64,000 bases of DNA, from contig NZ_JASKUT010000001.1 in assembly GCF_030167925.1 (NCBI RefSeq), positions 3,866,501 to 3,930,500 of the forward strand, read 5' to 3'. Position numbers and translations under genes: made by a program. The stretch is from Paenibacillus silviterrae. GTDB taxonomy: Bacteria > Bacillota > Bacilli > Paenibacillales > NBRC-103111. Shown here one piece after another: positions 9,436 through 18,706 of the stretch; within the stretch, counting starts at the first letter, position 1, and every line of letters begins with the position of its first letter. A model generated the notes under the pieces. That model was not told the DNA's origin. It saw only the letters and a list, made by a program, of their open reading frames with translations, and ran no database searches.

Positions 9436-9627
9436 TCAGCTCATTCGATTCGTCAACATGGGCAGCATTCTCATATCCTGCACCATGGGGGAGGAGCATA
9501 TCCTGCAAACCGGTTCTGCCTCAAACGCAAAATTATTTCGCATCCAACCCTTGCAGCTATCTTTCGTACAAGACCAAATTGATGTGTTTTCTTGCGCTAC
9601 CTCTTCAATAGGCTTTTTACGGTACAT
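9436..9627 (-). CDS. YdjO-like cold-inducible zinc-ribbon protein
   Basis: About 63 residues with two cysteine pairs (WSCTKDSCKGW and CRICSSPM), closely matching the pattern of the B. subtilis YdjO family (W-x-C-x4-C-x-G-W-x-R-x-NF then C-x2-C). It is probably a small cytoplasmic zinc-binding protein of unknown role, often found beside cold-shock genes, as here. ATG 9627 has AGAGGGGG upstream; the frame extends to 9669. Confidence 0.8.
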   Translation of the reverse strand: MYRKKPIEEVAQENTSIWSCTKDSCKGWMRNNFAFEAEPVCRICSSPMVQDMRMLPMLTNRMS

Positions 9628-9670
9628 TCGTTCGTCCCCCTCTGGTGTTTGTAGTGGCTTCTGAGGCAAA

Positions 9671-9710
9671 AAAGAAAAACTGCTCCTAACGTTAGGGTTA
9701 AGAGCAGTTT
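9671..9710 (-). terminator. Terminator of the cold-shock gene
   Basis: 9-bp stem AAACTGCTC / GAGCAGTTT (9677-9685, 9702-9710); the minus-strand U-run follows. Confidence 0.8.
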
Positions 9711-9733
9711 ATCCGTATCGAACTGTGTTCAGC

Positions 9734-9934
9734 TTACAGCTTTACAACGTTCTCAGCTTGCGGTCCGCGGTTGCCTTGAACCACATTGAATTGAACGCGT
9801 TGGCCTTCGTCCAAAGTCTTGAAGCCATCGCCTTGGATCGCGCTGAAGTGTACGAATACGTCGCTGCCGCCTTCTACCTCGATGAAGCCAAAGCCTTTCT
9901 CTGCGTTAAACCATTTCACTGTACCTGTTTGCAT
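9734..9934 (-). CDS. CspA-family cold-shock protein
   Basis: 66 residues, a single OB-fold cold-shock domain with RNP1 KGFGFIEV and RNP2 DVFVHFS; begins [15 protein letters not shown], the standard family start. It binds single-stranded RNA and DNA and melts mRNA structure. The ATG at 9934 has TTGGAGG upstream. It carries a long (about 130-nt) AU-rich 5' leader, typical of csp mRNAs that are regulated at the level of RNA structure. Confidence 0.95.
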   Translation of the reverse strand: MQTGTVKWFNAEKGFGFIEVEGGSDVFVHFSAIQGDGFKTLDEGQRVQFNVVQGNRGPQAENVVKL

Positions 9935-10070
9935 GTGTTGAACCTCCAACAATTTTTATTAATATGATCCTTTTTTACAAAAAAAATTCACACATTGAAA
10001 AAAGTTCCATTGATGGTAAAATGACACCTTTTTCATTATGTGAATTGGGTTCATATTTATCACTAGAAAC

Positions 10071-10099
10071 ATCGTACCACAGGACAGAAAGAAAAGCAA
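10071..10099 (-). promoter_or_regulatory. Cold-shock gene promoter and long leader
   Basis: Minus strand TTGCTT (10094-10099), 17-bp spacer, TG-G-TACGAT (extended -10, 10071-10076). The predicted leader runs about 130 nt to 9935. Apart from this promoter and leader, and the symporter terminator, I see nothing else in the 9935-10324 gap. Confidence 0.6.
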
Positions 10100-10268
10100 A
10101 TTTCTGCGAGCGGATTTATTGCCCGGAGAACCCCAGGACTGCAGTATCCGCACAACCGGTACAACATTTACCAAAAACGCTTACATGCACCCTATCATAA
10201 GCCATCGTCAGATGCCCGCTCCAGAGGCTGAAGCAGCTTCATCGTACGCGAACAAGGATCAACCAAAT

Positions 10269-10316
10269 GAAAAAAGACGCCCTGCTCCACGGCCTCAATT
10301 CACCGCAGAGCAGAGC
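10269..10316 (-). terminator. Terminator of the SDF symporter
   Basis: 14-bp stem with G-U pairs (10279-10292 with 10303-10316) followed on the minus strand by TCTTTTTT. Confidence 0.75.
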
Positions 10317-10324
10317 GATTCTCC

Positions 10325-11680
10325 TTATGCGCCGGCAAGCTCCAGCTCATCTTCCTCATCCCGATCGAACGAAGCCCGATCAAATTCGCCTTCCGAGTTC
10401 GCTACAACCAGCGCGGTTACGGTAGTGCCCGTTGCGTTCACCGCAGTACGGCCCATATCGATCAACGCCTCGACGCCAAGCACCAGGCCCATTCCTTCCA
10501 GGGGAAGGCCCATGGCCGTCAGCACGACGGTTGTGGAAATCGCCGCGGGCCCAGGGACACCCGCTACACCGATGGAGGAGATCACACTTACGAGCACCAG
10601 CACGATGTAATCGGTAAAATCAAGCGGAATGTTATACACGCGGGCAACGAACACCGCTACGATCGCCGGCCATATGCCGCCGCAGCCGTTGAAGTTCATG
10701 GAAGCTCCCAGCGGCGCTACGAAGCTGGCAATTCTCGGCGATACGCGAAGGCGCTTCGTAATAACCTCCAGATTGACAGGAAGCGTTGCATAGCTGCTTC
10801 GCGTAGTGAACGCAACCGCTACGGTCGGGTAAGCCTTCTTAAAGAACTTGATCGGATTGACCTTAGCCACGAAGGATACCAGTCCGCCAAACACGAATAC
10901 AAAATGAAGTATCAATGCAATGTACGAAGCAATAATAACCTTGGCCAGCGGTGTGAGCGTTTCAAGACCGTACCGGGCAGCCATAGCACCAATCAGTGCG
11001 TACACACCGTATGGTGTCAAGCGAATCACATACTTGACCACCTGATGAAGCACTTCCGTAGCCGATTTCAGCAGCGTCTTCACCGGCTCCACCGCCTCCG
11101 GCTTGCGCGAATTGATATGTACAATCGCGACCGCTACGAAGATGGCGAAGATCAGCACCGGAACCACTTTGCCTCCGGCCATGTCGCCAATCGGATTGGA
11201 CGGCACCAGATCCAGAATAACCTGAGAGAACGTCGGAATTTCTCTGGCTTTAAAATCCTTTGGCACCGCAGCCTGAATCCCGTTCCCCGGGTCGACGGCC
11301 AGCGCGACGAGCAGACCGATAATGGCCGCAACTCCCGTTGTACCCAAAAACCATAAAATCGTCTTCACTCCGAGCTTGCGAAGGTGAGTCATACTTGTTA
11401 ACGACGAGATACTGTTGATTACCAGTACAAAAACCAACGGCATAACCAGCATTTTGATCAAATTGACATAAATCGTCCCGATCGTGCTGACACTTTTGTA
11501 TTCCAGCTTAAATGTGTTAAAAGCGATGCCCGCAAGGAGACCAAGCCCCATTGCGATAAAGACACGCGTACCGAAGCTGACGCGCTTCCGGGCAAGCAAA
11601 ACCAGTATCGCGATGACGGCGATGGAGACCAGCAAGCTGACCCAGTTGGTTTGAAAGGCTGTTAATAAGTTATTCTTCAC
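10325..11680 (-). CDS. Dicarboxylate/amino acid:cation symporter (TcyP-like)
   Basis: About 451 residues, the glutamate-transporter (SDF) fold: eight or so membrane helices, the serine-rich re-entrant loop TTRSSYATLPVNLEV, the substrate-site stretch LGASMNFNGCGG, and a second hairpin VGVPGPAAISTT-like region. The C-terminus is acidic. Wording is nearest to the cystine transporter TcyP and C4-dicarboxylate carriers, so the substrate remains open. GTG 11680 has GGAGG 10 bases upstream; an ATG at 11689 almost touches that site. Monocistronic. Confidence 0.85.
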   Translation of the reverse strand: MKNNLLTAFQTNWVSLLVSIAVIAILVLLARKRVSFGTRVFIAMGLGLLAGIAFNTFKLEYKSVSTIGTIYVNLIKMLVMPLVFVLVINSISSLTSMTHLRKLGVKTILWFLGTTGVAAIIGLLVALAVDPGNGIQAAVPKDFKAREIPTFSQVILDLVPSNPIGDMAGGKVVPVLIFAIFVAVAIVHINSRKPEAVEPVKTLLKSATEVLHQVVKYVIRLTPYGVYALIGAMAARYGLETLTPLAKVIIASYIALILHFVFVFGGLVSFVAKVNPIKFFKKAYPTVAVAFTTRSSYATLPVNLEVITKRLRVSPRIASFVAPLGASMNFNGCGGIWPAIVAVFVARVYNIPLDFTDYIVLVLVSVISSIGVAGVPGPAAISTTVVLTAMGLPLEGMGLVLGVEALIDMGRTAVNATGTTVTALVVANSEGEFDRASFDRDEEDELELAGA

Positions 11681-11794
11681 GGATGTCATTCCTCCCCTTA
11701 AAATCCCATGGTGTTACTCGGATTATTGCTAGAGTAAGGCCTCCCTGCCCACTCTGTCAATACATTTTTATGAAATTGTGAAAATTATATGACA

Positions 11795-14113
11795 TTACTT
11801 CCCACTGATGACAGAAAGTTCTTTTGCAGGCTTCCATTCCTCCGGCAGCAGCTGCCGGTATTTGGCCTGCAGGAAGCGGTCGTCTACCAGCAGCAGCGTC
11901 CCTCTGTCCTCCTCGGTACGAATGAGCCTTCCCCCCGCCTGAAGCACCTTATTCATACCGGGATAGACATAGGCGTAATCAAAGCCGTTTCTTCCCGTCC
12001 GGTCAAAATACTCCTTCATAATCTCCCGCTCCAGCCCGACCTGGGGAAGGCCTACGCCGACAACCACCACTCCCGTAAGCCGGTCGCCCGTAAGATCAAT
12101 GCCTTCGGAGAAGATGCCCCCCATCACGGCAAAGCCGACGGTGGACTGTTCATCGTCCGATTGAAAAGACGCCAGAAACGCTTCCCGCTCCTCCTCGCTC
12201 ATCCCGCTCTGCTGCACCAATATACGGAGCCGCTGCGGCGCATCCGCCTCCATCCATGTCTCCAGCACCTCTCTCAAGTACTCATAGGAGGGGAAGAATA
12301 CCAGCACATTTCCCGAATGCTCCTGCAGCAGCTGATGAAGGGCAGCCGCAATGGTCCCTTTTGTCGCAGCCCGGTCCCGATACCGTGTAGACACAGGCAG
12401 CAGGCGGACATCCAGCTGCTCCTTGCGAAAGGGCGAAGGGATCGACATTACGTAGTCATCCGCCTCTCCTCCTAACATCTCCCGGAAGTAGGGCAGCGGT
12501 GACAGCGTAGCGGAGAAGAACACCTGAGACCGGTAGCCCTTCGTCATCTGCCGCAGCAAGCCGGAAGGATCCAGACACAGCAGCTTCAGACGGACATCGC
12601 TTTTGCCGAGCTCCGCATAGGTGACGTAGGCCTCGCTGTAATAGCCGGCGATACGGAGGAAGCTCTGCGCGGCAAAATAAGTGTCGAGCAGCAGCTGCGC
12701 CGCCTCGCCTCCGCCTGGCTGCATACCGGCCAGCGTCTTCTCGGCCTCAGCCGCGAAGGTTTCCACGTGAGGAAGCAGCGCTTCCGGGCAAGCCTCCTGC
12801 ACGACACTGCGCTGATCGGAGGGGTAGCTTTTGCGCAGCGAGAGGAAGAAGTCATTGACGGCCTTCGCCGCTGCAGCCAGTGACGGCAGACTGCGCTTAT
12901 GCTCGCGGCTCAGCTGCAGGAACGGAGCCTTCGATAGCTCCGCCGAGAACATATCCCGTCCCCGGTCCACTAGGTTATGCGCCTCGTCCACGAGCAGAGC
13001 GGTCTCCCGCTTCTGCTCCTCATACTGCCGCTTCAGCGATACCCGAGGATCGAAGATATAGTTATAGTCACAGATGACGGCATCCGCCAAGTAAGCCGTA
13101 TCGAGCGAGAACTCAAAGGGACACACGCGATGCTTCCTTGCGTACCGCTCGAACACCTCGCGGGTCAGCCGGGTTTCCTGCGTCAACACATCGAGCACCG
13201 CCTCATTAATCCGGTCATAGTAGCCGTCGGCGAACTCGCAGTGCTCCTTCCGGCACCGCAGCTCCTCTTGAAAGCAGATCTTCTCCTTCGCCGTAATCGT
13301 CGCCGACCAAAGATGCAGACCCTGTGAGCTCATCCGCTCTAAGGCTTCCTCGGCAGCCGTCCGGGTGATCGTCTTGGCGGTCAAATAATAAAACCGCTGC
13401 AGCTCGCCCTCCCCGATCGCCTTCACGGCAGGGAACAAGGTCGAGATCGTCTTCCCCGTCCCGGTAGGCGCCTTGGCGAAGAGCCGCTGCCTGTCCGCGA
13501 TCGATTTATACACCGCCCCCGCCAGCTTCCGCTGTCCCTGCCGGTATGCGTCGAAGGGGAAGCGCAGCTCCCTGCAGCTGCTCCCCCGCTCCTCCGCATG
13601 CCGCAGCTGCAGCCTGGCGTAGGGTGCATACCCCGCCGCCAAATGCTGCATGACCGCTTCCAGCTCGGAGAGCGTATACGTCCGCAGATAATGCTTCCGT
13701 TCCTGCGTATCCACCTGCACGTAGGTCAGCCTCACCTGCATCCGCTCCAGCCCTTCCTGCCTGGCATGCATAAACGCATAACACTGCGCTTGGGCCCAGT
13801 GGACAGGATAGCTGTCCTCCTCGATGAAGTCTAATTCGCCTCTGGTTGATTTAATCTCCTCCACGGTGAGCGCCCCATCCAGCAGAAGCAGTCCATCGCA
13901 GCGCCCGTCCATCACGATATGCAGCTCCTCGAAGGAGATGCCCCCTTCCATCGGGACCTCCTTCCGGTCGTGCTCCTCGTAGTCCTGCTGCACCAGCTGA
14001 TGCGCCTTCGTTCCTTCCTGCAGCGTCGTCAGCGTCCGAAACCCGTCGTCAATGCTTCCGCTGCGATACACATATTCCACTAGGGCACGAACCGACACCT
14101 TGACCGTAACCAT
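11795..14113 (-). CDS. Nuclease-XPD/DinG-type DNA helicase fusion
   Basis: About 772 residues. The N-terminal 170 residues look like a RecB/Cas4-type PD-(D/E)xK nuclease (DGRCDGLLL, then VEEIKSTRG). Next comes a superfamily 2 helicase of the XPD/Rad3/DinG type: Walker A KAPTGTGKT (about 214-222), four cysteines (CFQEELRC...CEF...CPFEF) that can hold an Fe-S cluster, DEAH (LLVDEAHNLVD), and C-terminal motifs VFFSATLSP, GIFSEGIDL and QAGGRLIR. A 5'-3' helicase with an associated nuclease in DNA repair is the likely role. ATG 14113 has GGAGG upstream. A LexA-like box and a TATAAT lie just upstream, so SOS induction is likely. Confidence 0.88.
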   Translation of the reverse strand: MVTVKVSVRALVEYVYRSGSIDDGFRTLTTLQEGTKAHQLVQQDYEEHDRKEVPMEGGISFEELHIVMDGRCDGLLLLDGALTVEEIKSTRGELDFIEEDSYPVHWAQAQCYAFMHARQEGLERMQVRLTYVQVDTQERKHYLRTYTLSELEAVMQHLAAGYAPYARLQLRHAEERGSSCRELRFPFDAYRQGQRKLAGAVYKSIADRQRLFAKAPTGTGKTISTLFPAVKAIGEGELQRFYYLTAKTITRTAAEEALERMSSQGLHLWSATITAKEKICFQEELRCRKEHCEFADGYYDRINEAVLDVLTQETRLTREVFERYARKHRVCPFEFSLDTAYLADAVICDYNYIFDPRVSLKRQYEEQKRETALLVDEAHNLVDRGRDMFSAELSKAPFLQLSREHKRSLPSLAAAAKAVNDFFLSLRKSYPSDQRSVVQEACPEALLPHVETFAAEAEKTLAGMQPGGGEAAQLLLDTYFAAQSFLRIAGYYSEAYVTYAELGKSDVRLKLLCLDPSGLLRQMTKGYRSQVFFSATLSPLPYFREMLGGEADDYVMSIPSPFRKEQLDVRLLPVSTRYRDRAATKGTIAAALHQLLQEHSGNVLVFFPSYEYLREVLETWMEADAPQRLRILVQQSGMSEEEREAFLASFQSDDEQSTVGFAVMGGIFSEGIDLTGDRLTGVVVVGVGLPQVGLEREIMKEYFDRTGRNGFDYAYVYPGMNKVLQAGGRLIRTEEDRGTLLLVDDRFLQAKYRQLLPEEWKPAKELSVISGK

Positions 14114-14128
14114 GATCCGCCTCCGATA

Positions 14129-14141
14129 CAAACATTTGTTC
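14129..14141 (-). promoter_or_regulatory. LexA/DinR-type SOS box before the nuclease-helicase
   Basis: Minus strand GAACAAATGTTTG, which fits the Gram-positive LexA consensus (GAAC-N4-GTTY core). It sits between a TATAAT (plus 14143-14148) and the start codon, where LexA would block transcription. Confidence 0.7.
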
Positions 14142-14209
14142 TATTATACCATGAATGCGTTCCGTTGCCAGCTTTCCTTGCTCCGAGAACGGCATTCGGC
14201 CCTCTACGC

Positions 14210-14254
14210 AAAAAACCGTCCTGCCCACCAAAAACGGCGGTAAGCAGAACGGTT
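14210..14254 (-). terminator. Terminator of the HD-GYP gene
   Basis: 11-bp stem AACCGTTCTGC / GCAGGACGGTT with a large loop, then a minus-strand T-run. Confidence 0.75.
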
Positions 14255-14257
14255 CGG

Positions 14258-15697
14258 TTATGTGGCAAGCTTCAGCTTCGGCTGGTCCTCGGGGAACTGG
14301 ACCGTAAACGGATATTTGGCCGGATTACGGTCGCATACCCGCTCCCAAGCGGCGACACATTGCCGGCAGAAATGACTGCCTTGATTGGCTGTAATAAACG
14401 TCATCGCCTCATCATGCGTCATCGCCTTGCGATACGCGCGATGCGAGGTCAGCGCGTCGTACACATCCGCTACCGCCACGATCCGGGCAAGGAGCGGTAT
14501 CTGCTCTCCTGCGAGGCGGTCGGGGTAGCCGGTGCCGTCCCATTTTTCATGGTGGTAACGGATGATCTCCAGCTCCTCCTTCATGAAGCCGAGCTCACGG
14601 CAAATCTCGTAGCCCTTCATTGGATGCTGCTCGATCACGAGCCGCTCGTCGGGGGTCAACCGGCCGGGCTTGTTCAGGATCGTGTCGGGGATATCGATCT
14701 TGCCTACATCGTGGATAATCGTCCCCTGCGCAAGGGCACGCAGCTGATCCGGCGGCAGCCCCAGCTCTTCTCCCAGCTGCAGGGCATACAGCGCTACGCG
14801 GAAGTTATGGCCGGCGGTATAAGTGTCCTTCTTCTCCGTTGCGATCATCAAGGCCTTGATGCTCGGGGAGATACAGCTGGTGATCCTCTCTACGGGCTCC
14901 GTCGTGAACAAGGCCCGGAAGATGCCGACCAGCGACTGATTCGCCACATACTGGCGGTGTATGCCGACCACCATGCCGATTACGGCCGCCAGCAGCAGGA
15001 AGTGATATACCCACCAGCTCAGCATCCATCTCTCTCCCAGTACCATGATCAGCTGGGAATCAATGAGCCAGCCGCAGCTGTACACAATAGCAATCTGCAG
15101 CGGAAACCTGGAATATAAATAAGAGCTATAGTAGCGATACAGCGTAAACGCGTTCAGAACTACCGTAAATACCGAGACAAGGTAGTTAAACGGACGGATG
15201 GTCAGCGGAATAAAATCCAGGTACGTCGGAACCAGCATGCCGGTTACGCCTATGGCGATCACGATGCTTGTCCATACAGGCAAGAGCCATTTCTCAAAGC
15301 GGGATAAGTAACTTACAAGCGGATGGTCCGTAGGCAAAGCGGACAGCCAGAGCCATACGGTTGCAAAAATGATGCTTAGCGGCGCCGCAACCCCGGACAG
15401 CATTCCATGATGATGAATAAATCCCGGCGTAGCCATGCCGTGGACCGCAAACAGTCCGCCCAGCGAAACGAAAGCTAAAGATAAGAATGTGACCTTGATA
15501 TTGCGCAGCCTTCTTCCGGCAATCCCCACTGCCGCTGCGACAGCACCCGCTAAGAGGGCAACCGCGCTGACAATGTAGAAATGCCCCTTAGGCGTATTCA
15601 TCTGATAGTCGAAGCCGGAGGTTCTTCGCATAAATTCGAACAAAACATATGGCAATACGATAGCCGCCAAAGGGCCGATCAAACTGCGATATCTCAT
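14258..15697 (-). CDS. Membrane HD-GYP cyclic-di-GMP phosphodiesterase
   Basis: 479 residues: about seven N-terminal membrane helices (1-245), then an HD-GYP domain with HNFRVALYALQLG, IIHDVGKIDIP (HD pair), HHEKWDGTGYPDRL (the GYP motif) and VADVYDALTSHRAYR. These metal-binding residues are all present, so hydrolysis of cyclic-di-GMP is expected. C-terminal CRQCVAAWERVC carries a cysteine pair. Start ATG 15697 has GGGGAA upstream. It is monocistronic and ends at a strong terminator. The membrane part probably senses a ligand or the membrane state. Confidence 0.88.
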   Translation of the reverse strand: MRYRSLIGPLAAIVLPYVLFEFMRRTSGFDYQMNTPKGHFYIVSAVALLAGAVAAAVGIAGRRLRNIKVTFLSLAFVSLGGLFAVHGMATPGFIHHHGMLSGVAAPLSIIFATVWLWLSALPTDHPLVSYLSRFEKWLLPVWTSIVIAIGVTGMLVPTYLDFIPLTIRPFNYLVSVFTVVLNAFTLYRYYSSYLYSRFPLQIAIVYSCGWLIDSQLIMVLGERWMLSWWVYHFLLLAAVIGMVVGIHRQYVANQSLVGIFRALFTTEPVERITSCISPSIKALMIATEKKDTYTAGHNFRVALYALQLGEELGLPPDQLRALAQGTIIHDVGKIDIPDTILNKPGRLTPDERLVIEQHPMKGYEICRELGFMKEELEIIRYHHEKWDGTGYPDRLAGEQIPLLARIVAVADVYDALTSHRAYRKAMTHDEAMTFITANQGSHFCRQCVAAWERVCDRNPAKYPFTVQFPEDQPKLKLAT

Positions 15698-15820
15698 AGC
15701 GCAATTCCCCGTTCTTCTATAATTATGACTGTTGGCTGAACCTCTGCTAATATCAGCTCCATCATAACATAAAATTCCAAGGAAGCCTCTAAAAAAATGT
15801 CGAATGGCACCGTAAATTTT

Positions 15821-17113
15821 TTAGGCGGAAACCGCTTTCTTCACTTGTGCGGCCTTTCTTTCCATCCGGCGGTACCACAGGTAAAGCACCAGCAGCTCTA
15901 AAGGCGCTACTACGGCTGTGACCAGCCCAGCTATGCCTCCGTTTAAGCCTGGCAGCGTATAGACGCAAACCGCCAGCAGAAGGAGCGAGCAGCTGACCGA
16001 GGCGATTTTGCTGGCCATGATCGACTTGGTTTTTCCAATCAGCATGCACTTGCCGGCAATGAAATCAATCCACGGGAACAAGCAGCTCTGCACAGCCAAA
16101 TATCGCAGCAGCACCTTCACTTCAGCCAGCAGCGGTCCATGCAAGCCGAGCACGCCCTCGAGCAGCCAGCCTCCTGCAGGGGACGAGACGGTTATAAGCA
16201 GGCTGGGGGACAACACGGATAGCGCCGTGACGACGATCAGCACGTTTTTTCGCTGCTCCGCATAGAACTGCAGCACGATCTGATGTACGGAAGCGCAGAA
16301 CCACGCGACCATGTTGGCCAGCTGTATCGCGACCGCATACGCTGCGACCGCTAAGGTCGGATCCTGCGTCATATTCAGGGCCGCCTGAATGGAAGGATTC
16401 AGCAGCACCAGGAACAGGGAGGAGTACAGCAGCGGCAGGTAAAAGGGCAGTACCTGAGGAATCCGCGTCACCGCCTCCTCTCGCTTCTCAGGAAGCGCGC
16501 GGCGAAGCGACAGTCCTTCGGCAACAGCCACCACGCACTCAATCGCCACGCCGACCACGAAGATCCACGCCCCGATGCGGCCGTCATCCGTCCAGCCAAC
16601 TTGAATAAAATACCATGACATGGCGAACATCAGGCCGACGCGCACCGCCATACCCACTGTCATCCAGCCGGTGCGCAGCTGGTTGATAATGACCCCCTGA
16701 AACAAGCTTCGCAACGCGGTCAGCACATAGAGGAAGGCCAGCACCTGATAAACCTGAACCGTCGGCACCACCAAATGCTCCTTCACGCCGAAAACATAAT
16801 GAAACAGCATGGCTCCGAGCGGCGTCCATCCGATGACCATGCTGATAGTAAGCAAGATGACTACGACCACTCCCGTCAGTCTCGCCACCGTTCCGAAGGA
16901 TGTGCGGTCCTTGGCAAATTTGCTGGAGGCCTGACGGACAATATTCATCGGCAGGTCCAGCAGAAACGATAAGCTAAGCGCAACGGCATAGCTGCTGATC
17001 GTGATATCCGGATGCGGCGAACGGGCCAGAACACCGTTAATAATGACATGCGTTAGCGCCGCCAGCAGCGCAGAGGTGCCCATCGGCACATAGAAGAAAA
17101 TGATTCTCAGCAT
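15821..17113 (-). CDS. MATE/ANKH-like multi-pass membrane exporter
   Basis: About 430 residues and roughly 12 hydrophobic helices, arranged like polysaccharide-flippase/MATE superfamily proteins, with features such as SLSFLLDLPMNIVRQASSKF and ALRSLFQGVIINQLRTG that recall the progressive-ankylosis (ANKH)-type members found in Gram-positives. The C-terminus is a basic cytoplasmic tail (RRMERKAAQVKKA). The substrate is unknown. ATG 17113 has AAGGGA upstream and begins the first helix; the frame extends to 17203 through non-hydrophobic residues unlikely to be translated. Confidence 0.7.
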   Translation of the reverse strand: MLRIIFFYVPMGTSALLAALTHVIINGVLARSPHPDITISSYAVALSLSFLLDLPMNIVRQASSKFAKDRTSFGTVARLTGVVVVILLTISMVIGWTPLGAMLFHYVFGVKEHLVVPTVQVYQVLAFLYVLTALRSLFQGVIINQLRTGWMTVGMAVRVGLMFAMSWYFIQVGWTDDGRIGAWIFVVGVAIECVVAVAEGLSLRRALPEKREEAVTRIPQVLPFYLPLLYSSLFLVLLNPSIQAALNMTQDPTLAVAAYAVAIQLANMVAWFCASVHQIVLQFYAEQRKNVLIVVTALSVLSPSLLITVSSPAGGWLLEGVLGLHGPLLAEVKVLLRYLAVQSCLFPWIDFIAGKCMLIGKTKSIMASKIASVSCSLLLLAVCVYTLPGLNGGIAGLVTAVVAPLELLVLYLWYRRMERKAAQVKKAVSA

Positions 17114-17283
17114 GCGTATCCCTTCCTCGGGCCCAGTCTGGTTGATTGGTTGAAAGCAAATGTCCGGGTCCGCAATCCACTTGATTATACGCCTGCTTAC
17201 CAAGGATGTTAATAATCATTTGATTTGCTTGTAGGAGGCAGCGGGGGTGGATGCATAGGGATGGCCGTTAGCCTTACATACAA

Positions 17284-17328
17284 GGAAAAGCCGCTCCCCT
17301 CCTATCGAATAGGCTTGGGGCCGCGGCT
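17284..17328 (-). terminator. Terminator of the glpP-ugp operon
   Basis: Long interrupted stem on the minus strand: AGCCGC / GCGGCT, CCCC / GGGG, CCTAT / ATAGG, then TTTTCCTT. It lies just after the solute-binding protein gene. Confidence 0.8.
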
Positions 17329-17345
17329 CTCTTCTGTACTGCGCT

Positions 17346-18671
17346 TTACTTGTTCAACAGCTTATCCGCCTTCGCACCGGCCTCTGCAATGGCCTTCTCC
17401 GCCGTTACCGACGGGTCTACTACCGACAAGGCGATCTGGTCTTTGATAATCTTGGCGATCTCCGGATACACCTTCAGCATCGGACGCGGTCTGGCATATT
17501 CCAGCTGGTCGACCGCCACCTTGAAGAGCGGCTTCTCCGCGTACAGTTTCTTCATCTCGTCGCTGTTCACGGCGCTGACCCGGCTCGGGAGATACCCTGT
17601 GAAGGAGCTGGCATAGATCGTTTGCTCCTTCGCCGTCATCCACTTGATGAACTTCCAAGCGGCATCCTGCTTCTCTTTGGACAGCTTCGCCGACATGACC
17701 AGATTACAGCCGCCCGTAGGCACGCCGTAGCTCTTATTGGCCGGCATGAAGCTTGTGCCCAGCTCGAAGCCCGCATCCTTGGCAACCTGCATTTGCTTCG
17801 TCAAGTCCGCCGTCGAGGAGAACAGCATTCCGGAACGCTGGTTTTGGAAGTCCAGCTTCGCCAGGTTGCCTGCATCGTCCGTCGTAGGAACCTTCATGAT
17901 GCCCTCATTCTTCATCTTGAGAATCATTCTTACCGGCTCGAGACCCGCCTCGGAGTTGAACTCCGCCTTTTTGCCGTCCTCGCTGATCATTTTCCCGCCG
18001 CTTTGGGCCACGAAGGCTTCATAGTACCAGATGTCCGGCGGCATCGTAATTCCCACACGCTTCCCGTCCACCGTCAGCTTGCGCGCGAACTCCTCGAATT
18101 CCTTCCAGTTCTTCGGTCCGTTCGGATCCAGCCCCGCTTCCTTCAGCATCGTGCGATTGAAGTACAGGATTGGCGTGCTTCGCAAATACGGCAGTCCGTA
18201 CAGCTTGCCGTCCACATAGGAGTTCCCCATTAAGCCCGGGATAAAATCGTTCATATCCATGTTGTCCCGCTTCACGAACGGCAGCAAATCCTCTGTCATC
18301 CCAGCCTTGGCGAAGACGCCGATCGAGGCGATCTCATTTTGCCAAACCTCCGGTGCATTGCCTGCGGCAAAGGCGGCCTGCGCCTTGGAGTGCTGCTCGT
18401 CGTAGTTGCCCTGGTAGTGTGCCTTCACCACAATCTCACTTTGCGATTCGTTGAACATTTTGACCAGGTTTTCGTTGTTCTCACCGATCTTGTCGCCCCA
18501 GGAGTACCAATAGTTGATCTCGATCTTCTGCTTCGCCGCACCTGTCGTGCCGCCCTGGGATGAAGATGACGCGGGAGCGGCCCCGTTCGTCGCTTGAGTG
18601 CCTCCTCCGGCGCATGCCGTCATTGAAATGGCAAGGGATGCTGCTGCAACTGCTTTTACTACTGTTTTCAT
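17346..18671 (-). CDS. ugpB: UgpB-like solute-binding lipoprotein of the G3P/glycerophosphodiester ABC importer
   Basis: 441 residues, lipoprotein signal peptide with lipobox SMTAC, then a family-1 extracellular solute-binding fold: INYWYSWGD, GNAPEVWQNE, and GLPYLRSTPILYFNRTMLKEAGLDPNGPKNWKEF. It captures substrate outside the membrane and delivers it to the UgpA/UgpE permease. That the substrate is sn-glycerol-3-phosphate or its diesters is inferred from the operon (GlpP, phosphodiesterase, phosphatase); the family also binds sugars. Start has GGAGG 10 bases upstream. Last gene of the operon. Confidence 0.85.
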   Translation of the reverse strand: MKTVVKAVAAASLAISMTACAGGGTQATNGAAPASSSSQGGTTGAAKQKIEINYWYSWGDKIGENNENLVKMFNESQSEIVVKAHYQGNYDEQHSKAQAAFAAGNAPEVWQNEIASIGVFAKAGMTEDLLPFVKRDNMDMNDFIPGLMGNSYVDGKLYGLPYLRSTPILYFNRTMLKEAGLDPNGPKNWKEFEEFARKLTVDGKRVGITMPPDIWYYEAFVAQSGGKMISEDGKKAEFNSEAGLEPVRMILKMKNEGIMKVPTTDDAGNLAKLDFQNQRSGMLFSSTADLTKQMQVAKDAGFELGTSFMPANKSYGVPTGGCNLVMSAKLSKEKQDAAWKFIKWMTAKEQTIYASSFTGYLPSRVSAVNSDEMKKLYAEKPLFKVAVDQLEYARPRPMLKVYPEIAKIIKDQIALSVVDPSVTAEKAIAEAGAKADKLLNK

Positions 18672-18706
18672 TGAGAAAGTCCTCCACTCGGTTATTGTAT
18701 TTGCTG

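Noticed and set aside
10119-10610. Plus-strand frame of 163 residues overlapping the symporter 3' end
   Set aside because: Serine-rich antisense of the well-supported symporter gene; no start signal.
14165-15118. 317-residue plus-strand frame opposite the HD-GYP gene
   Set aside because: Antisense shadow of a gene with intact catalytic motifs.
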